A stretch of 64,000 bases of DNA from assembly GCF_017329605.1 (NCBI RefSeq), contig NZ_JAFMTY010000020.1:1-64000 (forward strand), in the 5' to 3' direction. This document shows, one piece after another, positions 19,736 through 28,818 of the stretch. The notes below the pieces were generated by a model. It had not been told where the DNA came from, ran no database searches, and was given only the letters and a program-made list of their open reading frames with translations. How positions within the stretch are numbered: the stretch's first letter is position 1; every line of letters begins with the position of its first letter. Source of the DNA: Alicyclobacillus fructus. Lineage in GTDB: Bacteria; Bacillota; Bacilli; Alicyclobacillales; Alicyclobacillaceae. The position numbers and the translations under genes were made by a program.

Positions 19736-20725
19736 ATGTCGTTTGCCGCGGAGACCAAAAAGGAATTGACGCAGATCGCCTCGGATCCCGCGGCAACTCG
19801 GTACGAGCTCATGGCGGTGTTCGCCCTGAGCGCGTCGTTTCGCCTGAAGGAGGGGGCGGGCGCGCTCGTCATCGAGACCGAGAACGTGGCCACGGCCAGG
19901 CGCGTCTATACGTCCATCAAGCAGTTGCTGGGGATTCGCCCGGAAGTCGTGGTGCGGCGCAAGATGCGGCTGAAAAAGAACCACGTGTACACCCTGCGGC
20001 TGAGCCGGTTGCAGGCGGAGCAAGCGCTCGCCGAATTGGGGTATGGCGGCGAAATTGCGGAGGGGCCGCTGGCTGCGGCGTGGACCCTGCCGCGAAAGGA
20101 CGAGGCTCGCAGGGCGTTTCTCCGCGGCGCGTTTCTGGCCGGAGGCTCGGTGAACGCGCCGGGGAGCTCGTCGTATCACCTGGAAATTTACGCACATTCG
20201 CGCGATCTCGCGGAGTGGCTCATGCGGTTGATGAACCAGTACGGGCTTCATGCTCGGGTGACGGCTCGGAAAAAGGGTTACATCGTCTATATCAAAGAGG
20301 TCGAGAAGATCGTGGAGTTTTTGAGCGTGATCGGCGCGGTGCGCGCTCTGCTTCAGTTTGAGGACCGGCGGATCGTCAAAGGCATGCGAAACCAGGTGAA
20401 TCGCCTGGTCAACTGTGAAACGGCGAACATGAACAAGACCATTTCTGCGGCGATCCGCCAGTTGGAACATATCCGCCGGATCGAGCGTACCATAGGGCTG
20501 GAGAGCCTGCCCGAGCACCTGCGCGAGGCCGCGATGCTCCGCCTTCGATACCCCGAGTCCAATTTGCAGGAATTGAGTGCGGCCATCGGAGGGCGGGTAT
20601 CCAAATCGGGCTTGAATCACCGGTTCCGCAAACTGGAGGAAATCGCGGATCGGTTGCGAGATCGTTCAAAAAACGGTCACGACGCTGTCGAGAAATCGTC
20701 AGAAATGACCCATAAAGAGCCGTGA
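19736..20725 (+). CDS. whiA: DNA-binding protein WhiA
   Basis: 329 aa with a degenerate LAGLIDADG homing-endonuclease fold (FLRGAFLAGGSVNAPGSSYHLE-like, here FLRGAFLAGGSVNAP) and a C-terminal helix-turn-helix (LQELSAAIGGRVSKSGLNHRF). It is a regulator tied to sporulation in actinomycetes and to chromosome segregation and division in Bacillus. It starts after AGGAGAGA, 11 bp behind yvcK. Confidence 0.94.
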   Translation: MSFAAETKKELTQIASDPAATRYELMAVFALSASFRLKEGAGALVIETENVATARRVYTSIKQLLGIRPEVVVRRKMRLKKNHVYTLRLSRLQAEQALAELGYGGEIAEGPLAAAWTLPRKDEARRAFLRGAFLAGGSVNAPGSSSYHLEIYAHSRDLAEWLMRLMNQYGLHARVTARKKGYIVYIKEVEKIVEFLSVIGAVRALLQFEDRRIVKGMRNQVNRLVNCETANMNKTISAAIRQLEHIRRIERTIGLESLPEHLREAAMLRLRYPESNLQELSAAIGGRVSKSGLNHRFRKLEEIADRLRDRSKNGHDAVEKSSEMTHKEP

Positions 20726-20786
20726 AACCGCTATCTTCCGCGGCGGACCGAGTGGTATACTGATGATTAATCCTGGGGACTTGGTG

Positions 20787-21059
20787 ATGAAAATGTTTGA
20801 AAAAGAGACGATTGTCCGCCTGCGCGGCGGTTTGTTTGCGCGTGCGGCCGCCAAGTTCGTGCAAGAGGCGACGCGCTTCAAGTCGGAAGTGTTTGTGGAG
20901 AGGGACGGCAAGACCGTCAATGCCAAGAGCATCATGGGCGTGATGAGCCTGGCCATTCCTTCGGGGCAGCGCGTCATCATTCGGGCGAGCGGCACGGATG
21001 AGCAGGCTGCGGTGCAGCAGTTGACGAAGCTCATCGAGTCCGAGGAACTGTTCGTGTAA
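20787..21059 (+). CDS. crh: Crh, HPr-like catabolite co-repressor
   Basis: 90-aa HPr fold. The phosphotransfer His15 of HPr is absent: the GLHARPA site reads GLFARAA. The regulatory Ser46 region NAKSIMGVMSL is intact. That is the Crh pattern (Bacillus has Gln at the site), so this protein should be seryl-phosphorylated by HprK and act with CcpA, not in sugar transport. Phe at the active site is unusual. The ATG at 20787 follows TGGGGAC; an upstream in-frame ATG at 20763 lacks a ribosome site. Confidence 0.9.
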   Translation: MKMFEKETIVRLRGGLFARAAAKFVQEATRFKSEVFVERDGKTVNAKSIMGVMSLAIPSGQRVIIRASGTDEQAAVQQLTKLIESEELFV

Positions 21060-21136
21060 CGTGGCGATATCCGCGCTTGTTCTCCCTTCATGCTCCGGTT
21101 CATACGATCCACCGTGGAGAACCGGAGGTGTGGCAG

Positions 21137-21676
21137 ATGGCGCGGAGGATGCGTCTCGGCAACAGGCGCCGGGCGCCTGTCTGGCTGGTGATTGCCGCCG
21201 CAGTGGCAATTTTCCTCACGGTCTACGAAGGTTACCGCGTGCTGATGCCCTTCGTTGCGCGAGATCCCCTGTATCACGAGGTCAACTTCGGACAGCCTGT
21301 GATCGACAACTGGCAGTACGAAGGCGAAAACGAGGAGGGCTACCTCCTCTTTTACAATCCGGCGAACGGCGATCGCGCCATGCTTCCGCCCCAGAGCAGG
21401 CTGTTTGGCGCCGATGGAAAGTGGGTCGTGATCGAGCACGCCGATGCCGCGTCCCTGACCTACGCGGAGCCGTTGGAGGCCGCTCCTTGGTATGTCTATC
21501 TCCTGTTGTTGGCGGCGTTTGGGGGCTCGGGCTGGTGGGCGTACAGGCGGATTCGGGCTCGACGCGGACGGCGGATGCGCACATGGTCGTCCCGCCGCCG
21601 GGATCCGCGCGCACCGCTGAAGGCCGGCGGCCCGAAACGGCGTTTCAAGGCTCGGCGCGGCTCTCGCCCGTCGTGA
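21137..21676 (+). CDS. membrane protein of unknown function
   Basis: About 179 aa with a basic N-terminus, a TM helix (about 12-32), an extracytoplasmic domain of about 90 residues, a second TM (about 118-140) and a very Arg-rich C-terminal tail. The start follows GGAGGTG. No family was recognised. The Arg-rich tail suggests contact with nucleic acid or acidic lipids, which is only a guess. Confidence 0.65.
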   Translation: MARRMRLGNRRRAPVWLVIAAAVAIFLTVYEGYRVLMPFVARDPLYHEVNFGQPVIDNWQYEGENEEGYLLFYNPANGDRAMLPPQSRLFGADGKWVVIEHADAASLTYAEPLEAAPWYVYLLLLAAFGGSGWWAYRRIRARRGRRMRTWSSRRRDPRAPLKAGGPKRRFKARRGSRPS

Positions 21677-21761
21677 CGCCCTTCCTCTGGCTTTGTGATT
21701 TACGCAACTCATGGTAGTCTATATGGAAAGCGGATCTTACGAACAGGCAGGAGGGGCGTTT

Positions 21762-22277
21762 GTGGCGCTACGAGAGGGCCGCGTTCAACAAATTCACAAG
21801 CGCGAAGAACGCGGAATCGACCGCTCGAATGAGCCTTTCGTGATCGAAAAGCTCGTTCGCAGACCTGGTTTGGTGGTCGTGCAGCGCCCCGCATTCGAAC
21901 AGGGATACACCAATCACCTGCGCGAGATCTATCCGCAGTGGGGGATCGCGGTCAGCACGTGCATGGACAAGGGTGTCCCGGTCAAGCACCCGCGCTTGCG
22001 GTTTGACCATTATGTCGATCTCGTCAAGGTGTGGGAAGACCAGGAATATATCTATGTGGAAGACATGTACGTCGACGTGCTTCTGTACGAGCGGTCGTAC
22101 TACCATATCATCGACCTCGAGGAGTTCGGCCAAGCCATTTTCTCGAGGCAGATGAGCCTGGCTGAGGCGAGGCGCGTGCTCGACAACACGCAGCGGTTTG
22201 TGGACAGTTTCAAGCGCAGCCGTCTTTCCTACCAGGTCTGGAAACACAAATACGGCGTTCATCGCCGCTATCCGTGA
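21762..22277 (+). CDS. DUF402 family protein (nucleoside phosphatase-like fold)
   Basis: About 171 aa with the DUF402 pattern: RFDHYVDLVKVWED, EDMYVDVLLYE and the YHIIDLEEFGQAI stretch. Characterised DUF402 proteins include nucleoside tri/diphosphatases; the substrate here is unknown. The GTG at 21762 follows GGAGGGG. An upstream ATG at 21711 would sit on the likely promoter (TTGTGA at 21693, TAGTCT at 21715). A second DUF402 gene lies at 29943. Confidence 0.75.
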   Translation: MALREGRVQQIHKREERGIDRSNEPFVIEKLVRRPGLVVVQRPAFEQGYTNHLREIYPQWGIAVSTCMDKGVPVKHPRLRFDHYVDLVKVWEDQEYIYVEDMYVDVLLYERSYYHIIDLEEFGQAIFSRQMSLAEARRVLDNTQRFVDSFKRSRLSYQVWKHKYGVHRRYP

Positions 22278-22336
22278 GCTCTTCGCGGTGCCGTCTCAAA
22301 GAGGCCCGCGGCCCCGAAGGGCCGGGCCCGACAGGT

Positions 22337-22552
22337 TCATTGGCGGATCTCGTCCATCATCTGCTCCGCGAGTTCCTGTGCGCCGTTCGGCATCTGGTTT
22401 TTGTGTTGCATTTGACGCATAGCCTCCCAGGCCGCAATCCCCACGCTCGCGCCGATGAGCAGTGCGGTCATGGTGCCCATCCCGCCATTTCGCCGCCGCC
22501 AGTTCATTCTGCTTCGCGCCATCCCGTTCATCGCGTTCATCATGTTCCACAT
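22337..22552 (-). CDS. small DUF3918-like protein
   Basis: 71 aa beginning MWNMMNAMNGMARSRM, with an Arg/Asn-rich part, a hydrophobic segment (GTMTALLIGASVGIAAWEA) and a C-terminal helix. This resembles the small DUF3918 (YrzQ) proteins of Bacilli, whose function is unknown. The start is set at the ATG 9 bases behind GGGGAGGT. It converges with the DUF402 gene; a GC-rich hairpin at about 22302-22328 separates them. Confidence 0.6.
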   Translation of the reverse strand: MWNMMNAMNGMARSRMNWRRRNGGMGTMTALLIGASVGIAAWEAMRQMQHKNQMPNGAQELAEQMMDEIRQ

Positions 22553-22604
22553 GGCCAGCCACCTCCCCATGCGTATTGTTCTCTGCTGAGGCGGCCGGTA
22601 TGAG

Positions 22605-23825
22605 GTGAACGCGTTCCAGCGCAGGCGCGATTGGGAAGGAGCGTCGTCCAAACAAGTGGAAGAAAGCTTGGCAGCTTTCGCACATACACTAGAAGCGTGG
22701 TACAACCAGGCAAGTCGCGATCTCCCCTGGCGCCGCACGACCGATCCCTACGCCATCCTGGTCAGTGAGACGATGCTCCAGCAGACCCGCGTGGAGACCG
22801 TCATCCCGTATTACCACCGGTTCATGGAGCGCTTTCCGACGCCTCTGCACCTGGCCGACGCCGCGATGGACGATGTGCTCAAGATGTGGGAGGGCCTCGG
22901 ATACTATCGCCGTGCGCGCAACCTCAAGGCGGCCATGGAGGTGGTGCGTGATCGACATGGGGGCCGGATTCCGGATCATCCCGAAGCGCTGAGGGCGCTT
23001 CCGGGGATTGGACCTTACACGCTCGGAGCGGTGCTGAGCATCGCGTTCAATCGGCCCTATCCGGCCGTGGACGGCAACGTGCTTCGCGTCATGTCGAGGT
23101 ACCGCGCGGTGGAGGAGGCCATCGATCTGCCGCAAGTGAAGCGGAGGATTGAGGCCGATGTCGCGGAGACATTGAAGCATGGCACGCCGCGCCTCCTCAC
23201 GCAGGCGCTGATGGAACTCGGCGCCCTCGTCTGCGTGCCTAAAAACCCGCGATGCCTCGAGTGCCCCGTGTCTTCGACCTGCGCGGCGCGCGCCCGCGGT
23301 TTGACGGCCGTGCTGCCCAAGCGTCTGCCCAAGCGTTCGCGGCGACGCCAGACCGTCGTGGCCTTGTGGATCACGCGCGAAGGGAAGTTTTGGGCCGAAC
23401 GCCGCCCTGAAGGCGGGCTTCTCGGCGGGATGTGGCAGTTGCCGGCCGTGGAGCTGGACGATCCGTCCGCTCCCTTAGAGGAGTACGCGCTCGCACGTTT
23501 GGCGGAGCTTCGATATGGGCATGCCATACAGGGAGACGAGGTGCGGGAGCCGGAACCGGTGGCTTTCGAGCGCGTCTGCGAGGCTTCGCACGCGTTCACG
23601 CACCTGGACTGGACGGTTGTCGTGTTTGCGCCGGTCGGATATGATCATGTTGGAGGCCCACCTGTCGAGATTCATCCGATCCATGAAGGAGCGTGGGTGG
23701 ATTTCGAGGAGATTTCGAACTTCGTGTGGCCTAAAGTATATCAGGAGGTTTTACGCCAATTGATTGCCGGAAATGACAAGCAGTTGTCGCTGTTTCCCTT
23801 GAACGGTGCATCTCGCTGGAGGTGA
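22605..23825 (+). CDS. mutY: A/G-specific adenine DNA glycosylase
   Basis: 406 aa. It removes adenine mispaired with 8-oxoguanine. The N-terminal half has the catalytic Glu in SETMLQQTRVETV, the helix-hairpin-helix LPGIGPYTLGAV, the catalytic Asp in PAVDGNVLR, and a 4Fe-4S loop C-x6-C-x2-C-x5-C (CVPKNPRCLECPVSSTC). The C-terminal half is the Nudix-like 8-oxoG reader. The GTG at 22605 has only a weak TGAGGTG site, so the first 15-20 residues are uncertain. Confidence 0.94.
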   Translation: MNAFQRRRDWEGASSKQVEESLAAFAHTLEAWYNQASRDLPWRRTTDPYAILVSETMLQQTRVETVIPYYHRFMERFPTPLHLADAAMDDVLKMWEGLGYYRRARNLKAAMEVVRDRHGGRIPDHPEALRALPGIGPYTLGAVLSIAFNRPYPAVDGNVLRVMSRYRAVEEAIDLPQVKRRIEADVAETLKHGTPRLLTQALMELGALVCVPKNPRCLECPVSSTCAARARGLTAVLPKRLPKRSRRRQTVVALWITREGKFWAERRPEGGLLGGMWQLPAVELDDPSAPLEEYALARLAELRYGHAIQGDEVREPEPVAFERVCEASHAFTHLDWTVVVFAPVGYDHVGGPPVEIHPIHEGAWVDFEEISNFVWPKVYQEVLRQLIAGNDKQLSLFPLNGASRWR

Positions 23826-23831
23826 TGATGG

Positions 23832-24485
23832 ATGCAACAAACCTACACGATTACGCAAAACAAAATCCTGTCGCGCGTCTTTCTGGGCCTGTGCGTCTCC
23901 TTGGTCACGGCCGGGATCGGCGTGGTGGTCGGCACGCGGCTGCCCTACGGACTGACGCCCATCCTGTGGCTCGTCGAGCTCGGGATGATCGTCTACGCCA
24001 TGTTCCGGCAGTACACGCGCGCCATTGGCTATCCGTTTGTGTTCACCTTCACGTTCATCTCGGGTATGACGCTTTCGTACGCGCTGATGGCGTATGCGTC
24101 GGCCTTCGGCATGGGGCTCGTCCTCAAGGCGTTGGCCGTGACGGCGGGCGCGTTCCTCGTCGCTTCGTTCGTCGCGTCGCGCACGTCGATGGACTTCTCG
24201 TTCCTCGGCGGGTTCCTGATGATCGGCACGCTGGCGCTGCTGTTGATGGGCCTGGTGGCGATGTTCACGGGCTTCTCGTCGGCGGCGAGCCTGATCTACG
24301 CGTACCTCGGCGTCGCCATCTTCATTGGGTACGTGCTGTTTGACGTCAACCGCCTGGCGCAGTACGGCGTCGCGGAGCAGCACGTGCCGTGGATGGTCCT
24401 CTCGCTGTACCTCGACTTCATCAACCTGTTCCTGTTCATCCTGCGGCTCATGGGCATCATGAGCGGCGGAAATGATCGCCGATGA
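23832..24485 (+). CDS. Bax inhibitor-1 family membrane protein (YetJ/YccA-like)
   Basis: 217 aa with seven hydrophobic segments and the BI-1 signature near the end (YVLFDVNRLAQYG and MVLSLYLDFINLFLFILRL). The Asp residues in the last helices form the pH-sensing pair in Bacillus YetJ, a calcium-leak channel. It starts 6 bp after mutY with GGAGGTGATG and is followed by a strong terminator. Confidence 0.87.
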   Translation: MQQTYTITQNKILSRVFLGLCVSLVTAGIGVVVGTRLPYGLTPILWLVELGMIVYAMFRQYTRAIGYPFVFTFTFISGMTLSYALMAYASAFGMGLVLKALAVTAGAFLVASFVASRTSMDFSFLGGFLMIGTLALLLMGLVAMFTGFSSAASLIYAYLGVAIFIGYVLFDVNRLAQYGVAEQHVPWMVLSLYLDFINLFLFILRLMGIMSGGNDRR

Positions 24486-24503
24486 TCGGCCGGATGAGGC
24501 AAC

Positions 24504-24529
24504 GGGGCGCGTAAGCGCCCCTTCTTTTT
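24504..24529 (+). terminator. terminator after BI-1 gene
   Basis: A perfect 7-bp GC stem (24504-24510 / 24515-24521) with a GTAA loop, then TTCTTTTT. Confidence 0.88.
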
Positions 24530-24562
24530 GGTGCGAAAGGGATGGGGCGAAAAGGCGGAAGT

Positions 24563-24591
24563 GGCATTCCGCGCCCTGGGCGTCCTATAAT
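24563..24591 (+). promoter_or_regulatory. leuS promoter
   Basis: A perfect TATAAT at 24586-24591 with a poor -35 (GGCATT, 17 bp upstream). Only 66 bp separate it from the leuS ATG, so there is no room for a T-box leader, unlike many Bacilli synthetase genes. Confidence 0.55.
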
Positions 24592-24657
24592 ACGGGACGA
24601 GAGTCTGTATGAGCGGACGGCGGCACGGCCGCAACCGACGGCACAGGAGGACAACTG

Positions 24658-27063
24658 ATGGAATATCATCCACAGCAAATCGAACAGAAATGGAAAGCCA
24701 GGTGGCGGGAACAGAACGCCCATAAGGCCGACGGGAAGAGCGGGAAGCCGAAGTATTATTGCCTGGACATGTTCCCGTACCCGTCCGGGAGCGGTCTGCA
24801 CGTCGGGCATTGGCGCGGTTACACCATCTCCGACGTGTGGAGCCGGTACAAAAAGCTGCACGGCTATGAAATTCTCCACCCCATGGGCTGGGACGCGTTC
24901 GGCCTGCCGGCCGAGAACTACGCCATTCAAAACGGGATCCATCCTCGGATCGCCACCGAGCAAAACATCGCGAACTTCAAACGTCAGTTGGAAGAGATCG
25001 GTGCGATGTACGACTGGGATCGCGAGGTGAACACCACCGACCCGTCGTTCTACAAGTGGACCCAGTACTTCTTTGTCAAAATGTTTGAGCGGGGTCTCGC
25101 CTATCGGAAGAAGATGCCCATCAACTGGTGCCCCAGCTGCAAGACCGGCCTGGCCAACGAAGAGGTGGTCGACGGCTGCTGCGAGCGGTGCGGGGCGCCC
25201 GTCACTCGCCGCGAGATGGAGCAGTGGATGCTCAGGATCACCGAGTACGCGGATCGGCTGTTGAACGATCTGGACAAGCTCGATTGGCCGGAGCACGTGA
25301 AGCGCATGCAGCGCGCGTGGATCGGCCGCAGCGAGGGCGCTCGCATCCGCTTCCGCTTGGTCGATCACGACGCCGAGATCGAGGTGTTCTCCACGCGGCC
25401 GGACACCATTTTCGGCGCCACCTACATGGTGCTCGCGCCGGAGCACCCGCTCGTGGCCGAGATCACCGCGCCGGAGCGCAAGGCGGAGGTCGAGGCGTAC
25501 GTTGAACAGGCGCTCCGCAAGTCGAACATTGAGCGCCAGGTCGTGGACAAGACGAAGACCGGGGTGTTCACCGGAGCCTACGTTCAGCATCCGCTGATGG
25601 ACAAGCGGCTTCCGGTGTGGATCGCCGACTACGTCCTCATGGACTATGGCACAGGCGCCATCATGGCCGTGCCGGCTCACGACGATCGCGACTATGAGTT
25701 CGCGAAGCAGTTCGGCCTCGAGATTGTCGAAGTGGTGCGGCCTCGAGAGGGCGCGGCGGAACTCCCGTTCACCGGCGACGGCGTGCTGGTCCATTCCGGG
25801 CCGCTCGACGGTTTGTCGGTCGAAGAGGCGAAGAAGCGCGCCATCGAACTGATGGCGGAGAAGGGACAGGCCGAACCGGCGGTGTCGTATCGCCTGCGCG
25901 ATTGGGTGTTTGCGCGCCAGCGCTATTGGGGCGAACCGATTCCGATTGTCTATTGCGCCCAGTGCGGAACGGTGCCGGTGCCGGAAGACCAGCTGCCGGT
26001 GCTTCTGCCCGACGTGGAGCGCTACGAGCCCACGGGCACCGGTGAGTCGCCGCTTGCCGCCATCGAGTCGTTCGTCAACACCACCTGTCCAAAGTGTGGC
26101 GGCCCCGCCAAGCGAGAGACCGACACGATGCCGCAGTGGGCCGGATCGTGCTGGTACTTCCTGCGCTATGCGGATCCGCACAACGACAAGGAGCCGTTCT
26201 CGCGCGAGGCCGTCAATTACTGGCTGCCCGTCGACATGTACATCGGCGGCGTGGAGCACGCGGTGCTTCACCTGCTGTACTCCCGCTTTTACGTGAAGTT
26301 CATCTACGATCTCGGCCTGATCGACTTCGACGAGCCGTTCAAGCGCCTGTTCACGCAGGGCATGATCACGCTGAACGGAGCGAAGATGTCGAAGTCGAAG
26401 GGCAACGTCGTCAACCCAGACGACATCATCGCGCGGCACGGCGTGGACGCGCTCCGCATGTATGAGATGTTCGTCGGCCCGCCGGAGGAAGAGGCGGAGT
26501 GGAGCACCAACGGGCTCGAGGGCGTCGCGCGCTTCCTGGGGCGCGTGTACCGGTTGTACGCTCAGCACGTCGATAAGCTCGTGCCTGAGCGGCCGTCTTT
26601 GACCAGGCTCCGGCATCGGTTTGTCGCGACGCTCACCGAACGCATGGAGAGCTTCCGGCTCAACACGGCCGTCAGCGCGTTCATGGAGTACGTGAACCAG
26701 CTCCAGCAGGAGGCGAAGGACGGGCTCGATCGCGCCACGCTGGAGACGCTCGCCATCGCCATCTCGCCGTTCACGCCCCATTTGGGCGAGGAGTTGTGGG
26801 AAATGCTCGGCCACAAGGAGTCGGTGTTCGAGCAATCCTGGCCAACGTACGATGAGGCGTGGTTGCGGGACGATGAGGTCGAGATCGCCGTGCAGGTGAA
26901 CGGGCGCGTGCGCGGCCGCCTCACCGTTCCGGCCGACATCGCGGCCGAAGACGCCATCGCTCGCGCGAAGGGTTTGCCCGAAATCGCCGAATGGATCGAG
27001 GGCAAACAGGTCGTCAAAGAAGTGTTCGTCCCCGGGCGGATCGTCAACCTGGTGGTGAAGTGA
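24658..27063 (+). CDS. leuS: leucyl-tRNA synthetase
   Basis: 801 aa, normal length. It charges tRNA-Leu. HIGH region: [14 protein letters not shown] (about residues 40-53). It also has the zinc-binding [21 protein letters not shown] region (in part [12 protein letters not shown]), a CP1 editing domain ([20 protein letters not shown], in part [14 protein letters not shown]), KMSKS loop [12 protein letters not shown] (near 578), and a C-terminal tRNA-binding domain. It starts after AGGAGGACAACTG. Confidence 0.97.
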   Translation: MEYHPQQIEQKWKARWREQNAHKADGKSGKPKYYCLDMFPYPSGSGLHVGHWRGYTISDVWSRYKKLHGYEILHPMGWDAFGLPAENYAIQNGIHPRIATEQNIANFKRQLEEIGAMYDWDREVNTTDPSFYKWTQYFFVKMFERGLAYRKKMPINWCPSCKTGLANEEVVDGCCERCGAPVTRREMEQWMLRITEYADRLLNDLDKLDWPEHVKRMQRAWIGRSEGARIRFRLVDHDAEIEVFSTRPDTIFGATYMVLAPEHPLVAEITAPERKAEVEAYVEQALRKSNIERQVVDKTKTGVFTGAYVQHPLMDKRLPVWIADYVLMDYGTGAIMAVPAHDDRDYEFAKQFGLEIVEVVRPREGAAELPFTGDGVLVHSGPLDGLSVEEAKKRAIELMAEKGQAEPAVSYRLRDWVFARQRYWGEPIPIVYCAQCGTVPVPEDQLPVLLPDVERYEPTGTGESPLAAIESFVNTTCPKCGGPAKRETDTMPQWAGSCWYFLRYADPHNDKEPFSREAVNYWLPVDMYIGGVEHAVLHLLYSRFYVKFIYDLGLIDFDEPFKRLFTQGMITLNGAKMSKSKGNVVNPDDIIARHGVDALRMYEMFVGPPEEEAEWSTNGLEGVARFLGRVYRLYAQHVDKLVPERPSLTRLRHRFVATLTERMESFRLNTAVSAFMEYVNQLQQEAKDGLDRATLETLAIAISPFTPHLGEELWEMLGHKESVFEQSWPTYDEAWLRDDEVEIAVQVNGRVRGRLTVPADIAAEDAIARAKGLPEIAEWIEGKQVVKEVFVPGRIVNLVVK

Positions 27064-27119
27064 CGGCGGCGTCGGGCGAACGCGAGCGCGCTCGCCCGGC
27101 CCGAAGGGGGAGGCGCGTC

Positions 27120-27818
27120 ATGCGCGACGCTTCGCGCAAACTGTATATGGAGATCGCGGAGGAGATTCGCAGGCAGATCGAGGAGGGCGTGTTTCGCCCC
27201 GGCGATCGCCTGCCGACGCTGCAGGAGCTCGCGGATCGGTTCGGCGTAAGCCGTGCGACGGTCCGCGAGGCCCTGAGCGCCCTGCGCGGGCAGGGGCTCG
27301 TCGAGTTTCGCCACGGCATGGGAACCTACGTGCGGACCGCGTCCGTGGAGATGTGGATGCAGCCGCTCGACGCCGCCATTCTCCTGAGTTACGACAACGT
27401 GCGCGATCTCGTCGAACTGCAGACGGCCGTGCTAGCGCAGATCGCATACCGGGCTGCCGCCCATCGCATGGAGTCCGATTATTCTGCGCTGTCGCACGCG
27501 CTCTTTGAGCTCGAGGCCTCCCCTCGCCGAGGCGAACATCGCATCGCCAGCGAATTGAAATTTTTCAGCGTGCTCGCTGAACTGGCCGGCAATCGGCTGC
27601 TCGAGAATGCGCTGCGGGTGTTGCAGGAAGCGCTGCGATCGAGCCTGCGTGTGCTGAATCCGAAGCTCGATCTCGGCGTGCGGGCCTGCCGATCGATTTA
27701 CAATGCGGTGCAGACGGGCAGACCGATGGACGCCCGCGACGCCGTGTACGCCTACGGCGAGGCGATTCTGAAGGCCGTCGAAGAGAAGAAGGGCAAAGGC
27801 CGAACCGCCACGATGTAA
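27120..27818 (+). CDS. GntR-family transcriptional regulator (FadR/FCD type)
   Basis: 232 aa. Winged helix at residues 5-75 (YMEIAEEIRRQIEEGVFRPGDRLPT..., in part GVFRPGDRLPTLQELAD; recognition helix VSRATVREALSAL), then an all-helical FCD ligand domain. The usual FCD metal-binding histidines are not evident (the AGN-preceding motif reads ELKFFSVLAELAGN), so ligand binding may differ. The start follows GGGGGAGG; the longer frame upstream lies within the end of leuS. The target is unknown. Confidence 0.88.
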   Translation: MRDASRKLYMEIAEEIRRQIEEGVFRPGDRLPTLQELADRFGVSRATVREALSALRGQGLVEFRHGMGTYVRTASVEMWMQPLDAAILLSYDNVRDLVELQTAVLAQIAYRAAAHRMESDYSALSHALFELEASPRRGEHRIASELKFFSVLAELAGNRLLENALRVLQEALRSSLRVLNPKLDLGVRACRSIYNAVQTGRPMDARDAVYAYGEAILKAVEEKKGKGRTATM

Positions 27819-27820
27819 GG

Positions 27821-27868
27821 TTCCTTTGCCGAGCTATGTGTGATATACTGTGAATGTAAGCGCTATCA
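27821..27868 (+). promoter_or_regulatory. promoter with perfect cre operator
   Basis: TTCCTT (27821-27826), 17 bp, TATACT (27844-27849), then TGTAAGCGCTATCA at 27855-27868. This matches every fixed position of the catabolite responsive element TGWAANCGNTNWCA. The site covers about +1 to +14, where CcpA with HPr/Crh-Ser-P would repress the next gene. Confidence 0.8.
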
Positions 27869-27932
27869 GAACGGGATTGTGGAGATCTCAGGATGAGATA
27901 GACGGGTTTGGTCTGCTGAACGAGGTGTGGTG

Positions 27933-28418
27933 ATGGGCATGAAGCGCAGAAGCAGGGAGATTCAGCGGACGAATGAAAGGTTGATTCACGTGGGGCACAA
28001 GTTGTTGATGGTCGCCTGCACCGAAGCGGATCGATGGTTTGTGGATCGCGCGTTGGCAGCGGGGTTGGACGTTCGTCTGCTCGTCTGTTTCGAGGATGTC
28101 CAGCACAAGTTGCGGGCTTGGTATCCCGATCGGGTGCTCGTCGTGTCCGCGCATAAGGCGAGCGTGACCGAGGCTGTGCGCGCGGAAGCATTCGACGCCG
28201 CGCTGGTCTGCGAGCTGGGCGATCCGATTCGGACCGCGCTCGTGGTGCAGGCGCTGCGCGACGCGAGTGTCCCCCGGGTGATGGTGATTTCCCGCCAATC
28301 CGCGCGGGCACCGCTCTACCTGAGATCCGGTGCGCACGACGTGCTGTGCGCAGACGATAGAGATCACCTTTGGGCCGCGTTTGTGAACGGCATGAGCGTT
28401 CAAGAACCGGCTTCTTGA
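27933..28418 (+). CDS. hypothetical protein under carbon catabolite control
   Basis: 161 aa. After a basic N-terminus the sequence alternates beta strands and helices (KLLMVACTEADRWFVDRALAAG, in part LLMVACTEADRW; later VPRVMVISRQSA). This suggests a flavodoxin- or receiver-like fold without the phospho-acceptor Asp cluster. No family was recognised. Start: GAGGTG then ATG at 27933. The cre site at its promoter is the only clue to its job. A terminator follows at 28452. Confidence 0.65.
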   Translation: MGMKRRSREIQRTNERLIHVGHKLLMVACTEADRWFVDRALAAGLDVRLLVCFEDVQHKLRAWYPDRVLVVSAHKASVTEAVRAEAFDAALVCELGDPIRTALVVQALRDASVPRVMVISRQSARAPLYLRSGAHDVLCADDRDHLWAAFVNGMSVQEPAS

Positions 28419-28451
28419 GCGGACAGCAAGCGGACAAAAGAGGACGACTCC

Positions 28452-28483
28452 ATTCGCCGTGCCGATGTGCGCGGCGAATTTTT
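28452..28483 (+). terminator. terminator
   Basis: An 8-bp stem (28452-28459 / 28472-28479) followed by TTTTT, downstream of the cre-controlled gene. Confidence 0.75.
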
Positions 28484-28601
28484 GCGCCTTTGGAGGTGTC
28501 TTGTCCCGTCCATCCTGTCGAGTGCGAGGATGGAGTGTGGTATGATGAGAGCAATGTAGGGAACCCTCTTTTCTCGCGAGATGGGAGGCATCGGATATCC
28601 C

Positions 28602-28805
28602 ATGTCCGTTCAGATCCGGATCATGTTCTTCCTCATTGCGCTGTTCACCATGGGCGGGTTGGCCGCTGGGGCGGTGCTCATGGCGCAGGGAGGCCACGGC
28701 TGGCTGTCCGCGCTCTGTTACGTCGTCGCTCTGTTGCTCGCCGGGCTGGGATTTGTGCTCCGCCGCCGATTCGTGAAACCGATGGCCGCGGAAAGCCAAC
28801 ATTGA
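28602..28805 (+). CDS. small two-helix membrane protein
   Basis: 67 aa with two TM helices (about 5-28 and 36-58) and a basic C-terminus (RRRFVKP). It resembles the short YlaF/DUF5325-type proteins of Bacilli, though this is uncertain. The ATG at 28602 follows GGGAGG at a rather long 13-base spacing. It lies 13 bp before the ytvI-like gene, so it is probably co-transcribed. Confidence 0.6.
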   Translation: MSVQIRIMFFLIALFTMGGLAAGAVLMAQGGHGWLSALCYVVALLLAGLGFVLRRRFVKPMAAESQH

Positions 28806-28818
28806 AGGAGAGCTGCCG

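Noticed and set aside
22296-22738. Long minus-strand frames upstream of the DUF3918-like gene
   Set aside because: The N-terminal parts overlap mutY and lack ribosome sites; only the last 71 codons look like a gene.
24592-24657. T-box leader for leuS
   Set aside because: Only 66 bp between the -10 and the start codon; no T-box sequence or antiterminator is present.
24457-26835. 792-codon minus-strand frame opposite leuS
   Set aside because: Shadow of leuS caused by GC-rich codon use; no domain features. The same holds for the 1155-codon frame opposite uvrA.
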